Source: Acinetobacter gerneri DSM 14967 = CIP 107464 = MTCC 9824 (lineage in GTDB: Bacteria > Pseudomonadota > Gammaproteobacteria > Pseudomonadales > Moraxellaceae). From it: a stretch of DNA of 64,000 nucleotides. The position numbers were made by a program, and so were the translations under genes. The notes beneath the pieces are model-generated. The model did not search any database. It saw only the letters and a list, made by a program, of their open reading frames with translations, and was not told where the DNA came from. The DNA lies in NCBI RefSeq assembly GCF_000368565.1, contig NZ_KB849544.1, positions 656,495-720,494 on the forward strand, read 5' to 3'. Positions 19,337 to 28,613 of the stretch are shown here, in pieces; the stretch's first letter is position 1; the number at the start of each line of letters is the position of its first letter.

Positions 19337-20070
19337 AAAAACACTCGATTGCCTTGATGCTATTTATTTTGCATCTTATTGTTATTTCGAATACTAATGC
19401 AGGATTGGTGCCGAGTGCGACACGCGTGATCCATCAGCAAGAGGATCCTAGTCAGATACTCTTACTGGCCAATAGCAATCCTTATCCTATTATTACCCAG
19501 ATTTGGACAGATCAAGGAGAACGTAATCCCGAATCGACACACACACCTTTTGTGATTACGCCTGCTATTTTTAAAATGCAAGTTCAAGAAATTAAAAGCA
19601 TCAAAATCATATACAACCAAGATCAACTTGCTACAGATCGAGAATCTGTATTTTGGCTCAATCTATACGAAGTGCCCATGGTTGAACGATCTAAATTGCA
19701 AGAAGATCATCTCAATTTGGCAATGAATACTCAAATGAAAATCTTTTTTAGACCCAAATCACTCAAGGAAATGTCGATTGATCAACGCTCAAAAAACCTA
19801 CTATTTGATATCATTACGCAAGAAAATCAGCAACAACTGAGCATAGAAAATCATTCTGCATTTCATATTACGATGCTAAATATCAAACTCAAATCAGCAG
19901 AAGGCGTATTTCCAGTCGACAATACCAATCAAGAAATGCTTGCTCCATTTGAAAAGATCAGCATCAATTTAAAACAGTTCAATATTTCAAATATCCAACC
20001 CAACGAAATCGAATATACCTTGATTGATGATCAAGGCATAAAAAACACTTATATACAAAAAATCATCTGA
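19333..20070 (+). CDS. Periplasmic fimbrial chaperone (PapD family), second copy
   Basis: 245 residues with a signal peptide (…SNTNAG) and mature start LVPSATRVIHQQEDPSQ. It shows the same chaperone signature as the first copy (FKMQVQEIKSIKIIYN, SVFWLNLYEVPMV), but the two are clearly divergent. Having two chaperones in one five-gene operon suggests one serves the adhesin and the other the main pilin; that is inference. Overlaps the adhesin gene by four bases and is followed at once by a terminator that overlaps its last codons. Confidence 0.9.
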   Translation: MKKHSIALMLFILHLIVISNTNAGLVPSATRVIHQQEDPSQILLLANSNPYPIITQIWTDQGERNPESTHTPFVITPAIFKMQVQEIKSIKIIYNQDQLATDRESVFWLNLYEVPMVERSKLQEDHLNLAMNTQMKIFFRPKSLKEMSIDQRSKNLLFDIITQENQQQLSIENHSAFHITMLNIKLKSAEGVFPVDNTNQEMLAPFEKISINLKQFNISNIQPNEIEYTLIDDQGIKNTYIQKII

Positions 20071-20094
20071 TGCCTTAGACATCAGATGATTTTG
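20062..20094 (+). terminator. Terminator of the fimbrial operon
   Basis: An 11-bp perfect stem ATCATCTGATG / CATCAGATGAT, 7-base loop, then TTTTG. The stem begins inside the last codons of the second chaperone. Confidence 0.8.
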
Positions 20095-20154
20095 TTGAGT
20101 CTTATTTGAATTGTTTAAGCTTCTCGATTTTAAGCCTCAGGGCTTTAAATAGCC

Positions 20155-21126
20155 TTATAAAAAGCCCATCAAACGCTGACGAATAATGTCTTCTGCTTCT
20201 TTTACCGTACGATGAACCAACTCTTCACACGTTGGAATATCATGGATTAAACTTGCCACTAAGCCACATGACCAAGCCCCTGCATCCATTTCACCTTCAA
20301 GCATAATGCGTGGATAAACGCCTGCAACTTCTTCTAAGATATCGCTAAATTGGATTTTATCACCCAATTCTTTTTCTTTTTCCAAAATTTTACCGACAGC
20401 ATCATTGTATAACACGCGCTCAGTATTACGTAGTGGACGCATGATCAAACGTGTATCCAACTCAGTCGCTCTTAAAATGGCTTGTTTCACATTTTCATGC
20501 ACAGGTGCTTCTTTGGTGGCAATAAAACGTGTCCCCATATTGATTCCTTCAGCACCCATCGCCAAAGCAGCAGCCAGAGATCGACCATCCGCCATACCAC
20601 CAGAAGCAACAAATGGAATCTCAAGCTCATCAGCAGCACGAGGCAACAAAATCATATTGGGAATATCATCTTCACCCGGATGACCGCCACACTCAAAGCC
20701 GTCAACTGAAACGGCATCACAACCAATTGCTTGCGCTTTTAAACTATGACGCACTGAGGTACATTTGTGGATGACTTTGATGCCTGCATCTTTTAAGTAC
20801 GGCATCACTTCTACAGGATTTCGCCCTGCAGTTTCCACGACTTTCACCCCACCCTCAATGATCGCTTTGACATAGCCCGGATAATCAGGTGCATTGACTG
20901 TAGGTAAAAATGTGAGATTTACACCAAAAGGTTTATCCGTCATATCACGGCAACGTGCAATTTCATTGGCTAAATCTGCAGGGCTACGCTGGGTCAAACC
21001 TGTAATCATGCCCAATCCACCCGCATTGGACACTGCCGAAGCCAACTCTGCAAAACCAACAAAGTGCATACCACCTTGGATGATTGGATGCTCTATACCA
21101 AATAATTCTGTAATTTTAGTCTTCAT
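20155..21126 (-). CDS. Nitronate monooxygenase / 2-nitropropane dioxygenase-like FMN oxidoreductase
   Basis: 323 residues of the TIM-barrel FMN family. Near the N-terminus are the family segments IEHPIIQGGMHFVGFAELAS and AGGLGMITGLTQRSPADL. The phosphate-binding segments are GHPGEDDIPNM with the preceding CDAVSVDGFECGG, then VASGGMADGRSLAAALAMGA and INMGTRFIATKEAPVH. The H in GGHPGE is the usual catalytic position. Members oxidise nitronates or act as FabK-like enoyl reductases, so the precise substrate is open. Single gene, convergent with the fimbrial operon. Confidence 0.85.
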   Translation of the reverse strand: MKTKITELFGIEHPIIQGGMHFVGFAELASAVSNAGGLGMITGLTQRSPADLANEIARCRDMTDKPFGVNLTFLPTVNAPDYPGYVKAIIEGGVKVVETAGRNPVEVMPYLKDAGIKVIHKCTSVRHSLKAQAIGCDAVSVDGFECGGHPGEDDIPNMILLPRAADELEIPFVASGGMADGRSLAAALAMGAEGINMGTRFIATKEAPVHENVKQAILRATELDTRLIMRPLRNTERVLYNDAVGKILEKEKELGDKIQFSDILEEVAGVYPRIMLEGEMDAGAWSCGLVASLIHDIPTCEELVHRTVKEAEDIIRQRLMGFL

Positions 21127-21491
21127 TGTTATTTCCTAACCTGTCCTCATCACATCATATCAATGTTGATTTCACAAATTTGTGAACCACCTTTCATTAT
21201 TTTATCTGCATTTTATGCAACAAGTTTCATAAAAGCATTGAGCATTTTTATCATACTTTTAGCAAAAAATTCCGTTTTTACGATCTTTTTTGCTTACTCA
21301 TTGGTTCAAAAAATGATGACAATCCTTACACTCTATATCGTCGAGGGGACTTTTAGCTACAAAAGCAACTAAGTCTACCTATTGAACATAAAGCTGATGA
21401 AGCAAGTGTGAAATCATCAAGACAAATCAAAATATTTGAGCAATATGTAAATATTGCAATATTCCTTAATGCAATCTTAAAATTGATAAAA

Positions 21492-21520
21492 CTGTCATAA
21501 TATCAAAATATTCCTGACAT
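21492..21520 (+). promoter_or_regulatory. Pho-box-like repeats, distal pair
   Basis: CTGTCAT at 21492-21498 and CTGACAT at 21514-21520 are spaced exactly 22 bases, twice the 11-base period of PhoB sites. The middle unit is poor (TCAAAAT), so this is a weak candidate. Confidence 0.35.
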
Positions 21521-21643
21521 TTTTATGTTGTAAATCGTAGCAGCGCCAAAGCAATAATTTTAAAAATAGTCTTTGAATTTAATACTTTATAATTTAAATG
21601 TATTTTTTAAAATTATTTCAAATCTTAAAATTTTCATTTTTTT

Positions 21644-21661
21644 CTGTCACTGATCATTCAT
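21644..21661 (+). promoter_or_regulatory. Pho-box-like site, proximal
   Basis: CTGTCAC-TGAT-CATTCAT fits the PhoB layout of two CTGTCAT-like heptamers separated by 4 bases; the first matches 6 of 7 and the second 5 of 7. It lies about 70 bases before the phosphodiesterase start, a position suited to activation. Confidence 0.4.
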
Positions 21662-21730
21662 AAAGCATTGTTAGTGTGACCGCGTTGTTATTCTTCCAAA
21701 TCGTTCCAACATACTAACTAAAGGAATGTT

Positions 21731-23884
21731 ATGAATCGTTTATTTACATATACAGCAGTCACTGCAAGTTTATTGCTGGCTGCTTGTGGTGATTCGAAGC
21801 CTATAAATACAACAACGCAAATTACAGCAAAACCAACACGTACCATTATTATGGTTTGGGATGGCTTGCGCCCTGATTCAATTAATGCAACCGACACACC
21901 AAATTTATATGCGCTTCAACAGGCAGGCGTAAATTTTACGGATAACCACTCAACCTATCCGACTTTTACCATGATGAATGGTTCATCTTTTGCGACAGGG
22001 TCATTTCCACATACTTCTGGTTTTTATGGTAATACTTTTTGGACGCCGCCTCAGGGTTCTGCCAATACGATTCCTGTCGGTCCAAGCGCTAGTGGTGGCA
22101 ATAGCGACTATACCGATCCTGTTTTTACTGAAGATTATCAGGTATTAAACACCCTCAATGACTACTATGGTGGACAGTTATTATTGGTGAAAAGCTTATT
22201 TGAAACAGCTCAAGCTTCTGGGCTAAGCACTGCAACGATTGGGAAATCGGGTCCTGCTTATATCCAAGATCTGCATAAAGGTGGATATTTCTTGGATGAA
22301 AATACAGTGCAACCCCGTAGTCTGGTGACTGAATTACAAACAGCAGGTTATCCAATTCCTAAAAATACCACTGCGGGTTATAGCGGTACTGATGCTGTTA
22401 CTTTGGCTTCAAACAATGGCGATCCAACAGGAAAAGCGGGCTATATCACCTTTAATACCACAGCTTTTGATCCAAATGGAAAAATCGCGATTGCAGCGCG
22501 CGACAGTAGTGACACATCTCAAGGCGCACCTGAAGATGCTGCCAATAAATACATGATGAATGTCTACACCAGCTACATTTTACCGAAAAAACAACCCATG
22601 TTATCTTTGATCTGGTTCCGTACTCCAGACAATGTCGAGCACGGTTATGGTCCAAACACCTCAAATATGAAAGCAGGTTTGCGTTCACAAGATGCTCGTT
22701 TAGGTGAATTGATCGCGTCACTCAAAGCCAACAAAATGTATGACACCACCAATATCGTTGTGGTTTCGGATCATGGGCATTCTAGTGTTTCAGGTCCTCT
22801 AAGCACCTACCCATTACGCACAATCAACCCATCTCCAAGTACCCCAAATGGTCCTTCGATCAATGGTGCAAGCAGTGGCTTGAGTGCTGCAACACTTGGC
22901 AAGGTCGACAACAATAATGGCTATTCGTTTTCAGGTGATGTTCGTATCGCCGATTTGCTGACTTATCGTGGCTTCAATGCCTATGATGGTTCAGGTTGCT
23001 CTACCTCTGCGATGTATGGTTTACAAGCCAATGGTACACCGACCATTCCTGTCAGCATTGATACTACAGGCAAACTTTGTGATGGCAAGGCTGGAACCAA
23101 ATACCAAGCCATTAGTGCAAACCTAGCCAATCCAGTTGCGAGTTTTACAGTTCCAAGTGCAGGTAAATTGCCAAATAATGGCATCGTCGTGGCTGCAAAT
23201 GGTGGATCGGATTATTTCTATGTTCCAAATCATGATCCAGTTTTGATTCAAAAATTGGTGACTGTGCTTCAACAACGTGAAGAATATGGGGCAATCTTTG
23301 TTGATAGTCGCTATGGCAATATTGCAGGGACTTTAAAATTGTCTCAGGTCAATCTGGAAAATGCCAAACGTCAAAACAATGGACAACCAGATGTAGTGGC
23401 AAGCTTTGACTGGGATTACAACAGCAAAGTACAAGGATTGCCGGGTATCGAATATGAAAGCGCTGGCGGTCAACGTGGTATGCACGGCAGTTTCGGGATC
23501 TCCGATGTACACAACACTTTGATTGGATTTGGTCCTTCATTTAAACAAAATCAAAAAATCTTAAGTCCAACGGGTAATGTCGATGTCGCTCCGACAGTTG
23601 CCTATCTACTTGGTTTAAGTATGCCTCAAGCTGATGGACGCGTAATCAACGAAGCGCTCTCTGCACCTGCGGATACCTCAGCTCCTGTCGTCAAAGCCAG
23701 CACCATTTCCCCAACTACGCCTGCGACCAATTTACGCTTTGAAACGCCACTTGACCCTACAGGGAAAACTGCTGATTCAAGCCTGTCTCAAGGGATTTAT
23801 AGCATCAATCTTGCAGTGAAAGACCTCACTGTAAATGGTAAAACTTATCGATATTTTGACTATGCAAAAGCTACTCGTAAATAA
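21731..23884 (+). CDS. Alkaline phosphatase-superfamily phosphodiesterase lipoprotein
   Basis: 717 residues. A lipobox LLLAACGDS makes it an envelope lipoprotein. The catalytic domain resembles type I nucleotide pyrophosphatase/phosphodiesterases: first metal Asp in TIIMVWDGLRPDSI, nucleophile Thr in HSTYPTFTMMNGSSF, then metal-binding VVSDHGHSSV and a late His in RGMHGSFGISDVHNTL. It probably releases phosphate from organic esters outside the inner membrane. The ribosome site AAGGAATGTT lies before the start. The next gene overlaps its end by 23 bases. Possible PhoB sites lie upstream, which would fit phosphate scavenging. Confidence 0.85.
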   Translation: MNRLFTYTAVTASLLLAACGDSKPINTTTQITAKPTRTIIMVWDGLRPDSINATDTPNLYALQQAGVNFTDNHSTYPTFTMMNGSSFATGSFPHTSGFYGNTFWTPPQGSANTIPVGPSASGGNSDYTDPVFTEDYQVLNTLNDYYGGQLLLVKSLFETAQASGLSTATIGKSGPAYIQDLHKGGYFLDENTVQPRSLVTELQTAGYPIPKNTTAGYSGTDAVTLASNNGDPTGKAGYITFNTTAFDPNGKIAIAARDSSDTSQGAPEDAANKYMMNVYTSYILPKKQPMLSLIWFRTPDNVEHGYGPNTSNMKAGLRSQDARLGELIASLKANKMYDTTNIVVVSDHGHSSVSGPLSTYPLRTINPSPSTPNGPSINGASSGLSAATLGKVDNNNGYSFSGDVRIADLLTYRGFNAYDGSGCSTSAMYGLQANGTPTIPVSIDTTGKLCDGKAGTKYQAISANLANPVASFTVPSAGKLPNNGIVVAANGGSDYFYVPNHDPVLIQKLVTVLQQREEYGAIFVDSRYGNIAGTLKLSQVNLENAKRQNNGQPDVVASFDWDYNSKVQGLPGIEYESAGGQRGMHGSFGISDVHNTLIGFGPSFKQNQKILSPTGNVDVAPTVAYLLGLSMPQADGRVINEALSAPADTSAPVVKASTISPTTPATNLRFETPLDPTGKTADSSLSQGIYSINLAVKDLTVNGKTYRYFDYAKATRK

Positions 23885-24560
23885 AACTTTATTGAGTATG
23901 TTATTGACTGCTGGCTTGTGCCTCGATGCACATGCAGCAGTTGCTACACATACCCCAAATCAAAAGTCACTCAAATTTGAACACGTCTTTAAAAGCCAAG
24001 GTGAGCCGAAAGCTTTATATTTTCAGAGTCAATTTTATAGTGCTGCCGATGGACGCAAACATAACCTACAAGTTTGGCGCGATGGCGAGCTACATTTGAG
24101 GCGGAAAACCGACCAAGCCATTGATACCTATGTGATCCGTGATAAAGCCAATTTAAATGCCTATCAGATGATCGTGGTGGACTATAACAAACGGGTGACC
24201 ACGAAAATCAATCGCAATAATCTGATTCATCTTGGTGAATTTAATGATTGGTTTGATATGTCACATGGCTTAAGACATCCCAAAGGTGAATATCAATTGC
24301 ATCTAGGCAAAGCGCCACAAGCATCGCTTAAAACTTTTGCCCCATGCCAGTGGTACGTACTTAGCCAAGGGAAAGTTCAGCATCATATCTGCTGGAGTGA
24401 GAAAGATCGTATCCCGCTTGTCATTTGGGATAATGCAAAATCAATGGCTGTCTGGCAGGTCACTACGCTCAATCGCCAACCCATCAAAAAGGATGTTTTT
24501 ACCATGCATGATGCAGGCTTTATGAGAAATGATGCCAATGCTGATATTGAAAATGACTAA
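23862..24560 (+). CDS. Secreted hypothetical protein coupled to the phosphodiesterase
   Basis: 232 residues from ATG 23862, which overlaps the phosphodiesterase end by 23 bases; a longer frame from 23835 lacks signal character. The signal peptide ends LDAHAA. The mature part is beta-rich (LQVWRDGELHLRRKTDQ, YQMIVVDYNKRVTTKINRNN) with a Cys pair (APCQWYV, HHICWSE), and may be a periplasmic beta-barrel or sheet domain. I do not recognise the family. The tight coupling suggests it works with the phosphodiesterase. Confidence 0.65.
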   Translation: MQKLLVNKTLLSMLLTAGLCLDAHAAVATHTPNQKSLKFEHVFKSQGEPKALYFQSQFYSAADGRKHNLQVWRDGELHLRRKTDQAIDTYVIRDKANLNAYQMIVVDYNKRVTTKINRNNLIHLGEFNDWFDMSHGLRHPKGEYQLHLGKAPQASLKTFAPCQWYVLSQGKVQHHICWSEKDRIPLVIWDNAKSMAVWQVTTLNRQPIKKDVFTMHDAGFMRNDANADIEND

Positions 24561-24605
24561 ATATCCAAATCAACCAACAAAGTAGCTCCCAAAAGTAGCC
24601 AAAAA

Positions 24606-24645
24606 AAAGCCAAGCCCTTGCATAAGCAAGGCTTGGCTTTGATCT
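24606..24645. terminator. Bidirectional terminator between convergent units
   Basis: A near-perfect long stem AAGCCAAGCCCTTGC / GCAAGGCTTGGCTT with loop ATAA, A-rich on the left and T-rich on the right, so it can end both converging transcripts. Confidence 0.85.
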
Positions 24646-24660
24646 AAAAGATCAGTAGTT

Positions 24661-24717
24661 GGATTTTGACTCAAAGCTCCTCAAGCCCTTTTAATTTTGA
24701 GGAGCAATCAGTCAAAA
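24661..24717 (-). terminator. Nested hairpins after prpC
   Basis: GCTCCTCAA / TTGAGGAGC pair around a short loop, enclosed by a second pair ATTTTGACT / AGTCAAAAT. Directly after the prpC stop, it marks the end of the prp operon. Confidence 0.65.
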
Positions 24718-25872
24718 TTAACCACGTTCAGCGATTGGTTTAAATTCTAAATTTTCAGGACCAGTATAGTTGGCACTTGGACGAATGATCTTGCCGTCTT
24801 GACGTTGTTCAATTACATGCGCTGACCAACCTGCTGTACGAGCAATTACAAATAATGGTGTAAACATGGCTGTTGGCACACCCATCAAGTGATAACTTAC
24901 TGCACTGAACCAGTCCAAGTTCGGGAACATGTTTTTCACTTCTTTCATCACGCTTTCAAGACGTTCAGCGATCACATACATTTTGCGGTTTTCTTGGGCA
25001 TCAGCCAATTCACGCGCAACTGTTTTAATCACTTCATTACGTGGATCAGAAATCGTATAAACAGGGTGACCAAAACCGATCACAACTTCTTTATTTTCAA
25101 CACGTTTACGAATATCTGCTTCTGCTTCATCTGCATCGTTATAACGTTGCTGAATCACAAATGCAACTTCGTTTGCTCCACCATGTTTAGGACCACGTAG
25201 AGCACCAATCGCGCCTGAAATCGTTGAATACATGTCTGAACCAGTACCAGCAATCACACGTGAAGTAAATGTTGAAGCGTTAAACTCATGCTCAGCATAC
25301 AAAATCAAAGAAGTATGCATCGCTTGAATCCATTGCTCAGATGGTTTTACGCCATGCAATAAATGCAAGAAGTGAGCACCGATCGAATCATCATCAGTTT
25401 CAACTTCGATACGACGACCGTTGTGGCTAAAGTGATACCAATACAACAACATTGAACCCAAGCTTGCCATCAATTTGTCAGCAATATCACGCGCGCCAGC
25501 ATGGTTATGGTCTTCATGTTCAGGTGTTACACAACCTAAAACTGAAACACCTGTACGCATCACATCCATTGGGTGCGCAGATGGAGGTAATTGCTCCAAA
25601 GCTGTTTTAAGTGCCGCAGGTAAACCACGTAAAGCTTTTAATTTTGCTTTATATGCTTTGAGCTCTGCTTTGTTTGGTAATTTTCCATGTACCAAAAGGT
25701 AGGCAACTTCCTCAAACTCACTGCTACCAGCAAGGTCAAGAATATCGTAACCACGGTAATGTAGATCATTTCCGCTACGACCCACGGTACAAAGTGCAGT
25801 ATTACCTGCAACTTGTCCGCTGAGTGCTACCGATTTTTTTGGTTTAAATCCTGTTGTAGTTTCTGTAGACAT
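24718..25872 (-). CDS. prpC: 2-Methylcitrate synthase
   Basis: Condenses propionyl-CoA with oxaloacetate in the methylcitrate cycle. 384 residues, citrate-synthase fold, type II-like short form. Visible motifs: [13 protein letters not shown] near the start, [19 protein letters not shown], the catalytic His in [15 protein letters not shown], and [14 protein letters not shown] with a second active-site His. The C-terminal Arg-rich segment ([20 protein letters not shown]) is typical. It lies 95 bases after prpB and ends the transcript. No aconitase (AcnD/PrpD) follows. Confidence 0.95.
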   Translation of the reverse strand: MSTETTTGFKPKKSVALSGQVAGNTALCTVGRSGNDLHYRGYDILDLAGSSEFEEVAYLLVHGKLPNKAELKAYKAKLKALRGLPAALKTALEQLPPSAHPMDVMRTGVSVLGCVTPEHEDHNHAGARDIADKLMASLGSMLLYWYHFSHNGRRIEVETDDDSIGAHFLHLLHGVKPSEQWIQAMHTSLILYAEHEFNASTFTSRVIAGTGSDMYSTISGAIGALRGPKHGGANEVAFVIQQRYNDADEAEADIRKRVENKEVVIGFGHPVYTISDPRNEVIKTVARELADAQENRKMYVIAERLESVMKEVKNMFPNLDWFSAVSYHLMGVPTAMFTPLFVIARTAGWSAHVIEQRQDGKIIRPSANYTGPENLEFKPIAERG

Positions 25873-25967
25873 TTCCTATTCCTTCTCAATATTTCTTGTT
25901 TCATTTTTGCGATGTCTTCGCCTACCTGCGATCGGACATTATTGCTTTTATATATGCTCTATTGAAA

Positions 25968-26852
25968 TTATTTATTTTTTTCAAATGAAGCATCGAGATA
26001 TTGTTCAAAAGCATGATAGTTGATACGTTCATACAATTCTTGACGAGTTTGCATGGTATCTACAACATTCTTTTGTGTGCCTTCTTGACGCAACGTTGTA
26101 TACACATTTTCAGCAGCTTTGTTCATCGCACGGAATGCTGAAAGTGGATATAAAGCAATACTGACATCTGCTGAAGCCAATTCATCTGTAGTAAATAATG
26201 GCGTTGCACCAAACTCTGTGATATTTGCCAAAATAGGTACATTTGTCGCTTGAGCAAATTGTTTATACATAGCCAATTCGGTGATCGCTTCAGGGAAAAG
26301 CATATCCGCACCCGCTTCAATATAAGCACCTGCACGATCAATCGCAGCTTGTAAACCTTCTACAGCTAAAGCATCTGTACGCGCCATAATCACAAAGCTG
26401 TCATCCGCACGTGCATCAACAGCGGCTTTGATACGATCAACCATTTCTTGTTGTGAAACAATGGCTTTATTTGGACGGTGACCACAGCGCTTAGCACCAA
26501 CTTGGTCTTCGATATGCATCGCTGCAGCACCAAATTTAATCAACGATTTAGTGGTACGTGCGATATTGAACGCTGAAGCACCAAAACCAGTATCAGCATC
26601 AACCAACAATGGTAAATCACATACATCGGTAATACGACGCACATCAGTCAATACATCATCAAGATTGCTAATACCCAAGTCAGGCAAACCTAGAGAACCT
26701 GCTGCAACACCGCCACCTGACAAATAAATTGCTTTGTAGCCTGCTCTTTTTGCAAGTAATGCATGATTGGCATTGATCGTACCCACAACTTGTAATGGAT
26801 GCTCACTGGCAACTGCATCTCTAAATTTTTGACCTGCTGCTAATTTTGACAT
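25968..26852 (-). CDS. prpB: Methylisocitrate lyase
   Basis: Splits 2-methylisocitrate into pyruvate and succinate. 294 residues of the isocitrate-lyase superfamily: [20 protein letters not shown], metal-binding [15 protein letters not shown], catalytic KRCGHRPNK, and [14 protein letters not shown]. The length matches PrpB, much shorter than isocitrate lyase. It is transcribed after the GntR gene and before prpC. Confidence 0.95.
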   Translation of the reverse strand: MSKLAAGQKFRDAVASEHPLQVVGTINANHALLAKRAGYKAIYLSGGGVAAGSLGLPDLGISNLDDVLTDVRRITDVCDLPLLVDADTGFGASAFNIARTTKSLIKFGAAAMHIEDQVGAKRCGHRPNKAIVSQQEMVDRIKAAVDARADDSFVIMARTDALAVEGLQAAIDRAGAYIEAGADMLFPEAITELAMYKQFAQATNVPILANITEFGATPLFTTDELASADVSIALYPLSAFRAMNKAAENVYTTLRQEGTQKNVVDTMQTRQELYERINYHAFEQYLDASFEKNK

Positions 26853-26932
26853 GAAATCAACTCCTTGTACTCTATCTAATCTGGTTGAAAGATCTTTAAA
26901 TAACTGTTTTTACAACTATGCTAAAACTATGT

Positions 26933-27607
26933 TTAAGCTGAATGTTGTTGAATATTGCGATATGACGATGCGACATGACGACGCATTAACAACTCCGCAA
27001 GTTCAGCATCTCCCTCAGCAATGGCATCTAAAATTTGGATATGTTCTGCAAGTGCTTTACTTGGACGATTTGGTGTATTGGCAAACTTGAGGCGATACAT
27101 CCGAATCAAATGGTAAAGCTCATCACACAACATTTTTTCTAGGGTTTTATTACCGCAGTTTTTGATGATGCAATAATGAAAATCATCATCTTGACCTTCT
27201 TGTAAATAATACCCTTTACCTTCTTTAAAATTTTGATCTTGAGCATGTAAATACAATACAGCTCGCAAATCTAAAATTTTCTGTTTATCGATACTTTGCG
27301 CAGCCAGTCGGCAAGCCAAGCCCTCTAAATTTTCACGAATCTGGTACAGCTCTAATAATTGTTGATGCGATAAAGACACCACACGCGCACCGACATGAGC
27401 CGTTCTTTCTACCAATTTTTGCCCTTCTAAACGGTGAATTGCTTCACGTAAAGGACCACGACTAATACCATAAGTACGTGCTAACTCTGGTTCTGAAATT
27501 TTGCTCCCCGCTGGCAATTCACCCAAAATAATCGCAGATTGCAACTTTTCAAAAATTGAATCTGTTAGGGTCATATTTACCACAGGTTTATCTTGAGCAA
27601 TATCCAT
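26933..27607 (-). CDS. GntR/FadR-family regulator of the prp genes
   Basis: 224 residues. An N-terminal winged helix (LQSAIILGELPAGSKISEPE, then YGISRGPLREAIHRLEGQKL) precedes an all-helical FCD ligand domain with metal-binding His positions (HYCIIKNCGN, HIQILDA). The FadR subgroup senses small organic acids. Divergent sequence upstream holds two ATTGTCAACAAT-type palindromes close to the start, likely autoregulatory and operon operators. As the first gene of the prpB-prpC operon it is the local regulator, probably sensing 2-methylcitrate. Confidence 0.85.
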   Translation of the reverse strand: MDIAQDKPVVNMTLTDSIFEKLQSAIILGELPAGSKISEPELARTYGISRGPLREAIHRLEGQKLVERTAHVGARVVSLSHQQLLELYQIRENLEGLACRLAAQSIDKQKILDLRAVLYLHAQDQNFKEGKGYYLQEGQDDDFHYCIIKNCGNKTLEKMLCDELYHLIRMYRLKFANTPNRPSKALAEHIQILDAIAEGDAELAELLMRRHVASSYRNIQQHSA

Positions 27608-27616
27608 TGCAACCTC

Positions 27617-27630
27617 ACATTGTCAACAAT
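27617..27630. promoter_or_regulatory. Operator-like palindrome 1 upstream of gntR
   Basis: CATTGTCAACAATG, a palindrome apart from the central two bases, ten bases before the gntR start. The ATTGT-N2-ACAAT form fits FadR-type GntR sites. Confidence 0.6.
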
Positions 27631-27679
27631 GTATCTTATATTATTTAAAATACGAGCTTAAAAATAGCAATCCATAAAA

Positions 27680-27695
27680 ATATTGTCAACAATAT
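27680..27695. promoter_or_regulatory. Operator-like palindrome 2 upstream of gntR
   Basis: ATATTGTCAACAATAT shares the 12-base core ATTGTCAACAAT exactly with palindrome 1. The centres are 64 bases apart, about six helical turns, allowing cooperative binding or looping. Confidence 0.6.
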
Positions 27696-27976
27696 GCGTG
27701 TAGCTTAAATTGATCACTATGTTTCAAATTGTGTGAGGAATATGATCTAAAAATAGAATCCTAATGTCATAAATAAATAGAATAGAAATGCTATTAATGA
27801 TTGATTTTTATGAATTTTATTGATTTGAATTTTAAAAATAGGAAAAATTAAACACAGACAATAAGATGATTTATAAAGTTTTAATCGCTTAACGATGTCA
27901 TTTTTAATTGTTTAAACAAGACTAAAGTTCAATCTTTAAAAATTGTATCTACAATATATAGAGGAAATCCAAGTTT

Positions 27977-28498
27977 TCAATGTGAAGCATAATACGACAT
28001 TTGATCAATCACTTGAAAATGATCATTTTTAACAAGGTAATAGACCTTTTCACATTTACTCTGCTCACCATGTCGGCTACCAATCGCCAGCAATAAACGG
28101 CTGTTATTTTTGTAAACAATCTCATTCGAGGTAAAACCTTTTGCCTCGCTATAACATTCCGCAAAAGTCTCAGGAAGGATCAAGCTCTGCCCTGTTTTTG
28201 CATTATAAACAAGAGCAAAGCTACATCCTCCGCCACAGCCGACCTCTTGCAAAACATATTGCCCTGCAAAATTTGGCTTTTGTTTTGACATTTCTTTAAA
28301 CAGTGTTTTGAATTTTTGTGTTTTAGCATTGAGCTTTAAAGCTTGATTTTTACCATGATAGTTCTGAGCGGGATACTTATCGAACGCAGGTGGTTTAGCA
28401 TAAACATCTATCGATATCAGTAACATAAGGATAGAGACCCAATATAACACCGGATTTAAAAAGACTGCTTGTTTGCTTTTTATAAAATGCAGAGTCAT
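27977..28498 (-). CDS. Exported hypothetical protein
   Basis: 173 residues. An N-terminal hydrophobic segment (VLYWVSILMLLISIDVYA) looks like a signal peptide. The mature part has a FAGQYVLQEVGCGGGCSFAL segment with a CGGGC motif and two further Cys (FAECYSE, SKCEKVYY). Four Cys suggest disulfides in the periplasm. A ribosome site (AAGG, 8 bases) supports the start. Family not recognised; it lies near the secreted-protein cluster but has no LuxR-type box. Confidence 0.55.
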   Translation of the reverse strand: MTLHFIKSKQAVFLNPVLYWVSILMLLISIDVYAKPPAFDKYPAQNYHGKNQALKLNAKTQKFKTLFKEMSKQKPNFAGQYVLQEVGCGGGCSFALVYNAKTGQSLILPETFAECYSEAKGFTSNEIVYKNNSRLLLAIGSRHGEQSKCEKVYYLVKNDHFQVIDQMSYYASH

Positions 28499-28613
28499 AT
28501 TTTAAACCTTATTTATGCTTATCTATATATGTAGTGACTATTACATAAGCGCATTGAGTAGTAGATTAAAATTGAGTAAATATAAAATAAAGTACCGATG
28601 TTTATTTAATCTA

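Larger units (their letters stand above)
21127..21730. other. 600-bp intergenic region upstream of the phosphodiesterase gene
   Basis: Divergent promoter region between the oxidoreductase and the phosphodiesterase. A plus-strand frame at 21163-21372 has no ribosome site or family match and is probably spurious. The only structured elements I see are Pho-box-like repeats, listed separately. The rest is AT-rich. Confidence 0.4.
27608..27976. other. Intergenic region upstream of gntR
   Basis: About 370 AT-rich bases carrying the two gntR operator palindromes (listed separately). Nothing else recognisable except a looser palindrome at 27942-27955. Confidence 0.5.

Noticed and set aside
21163..21372. 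Plus-strand ORF of 69 residues in the intergenic region before the phosphodiesterase
   Set aside because: No ribosome site or family features; the region has promoter-like character.
27942..27955. Third ATTGT…ACAAT palindrome upstream of gntR
   Set aside because: Spacing between arms is 4 bases instead of 2, so it probably does not bind the same protein; noted as weak only.
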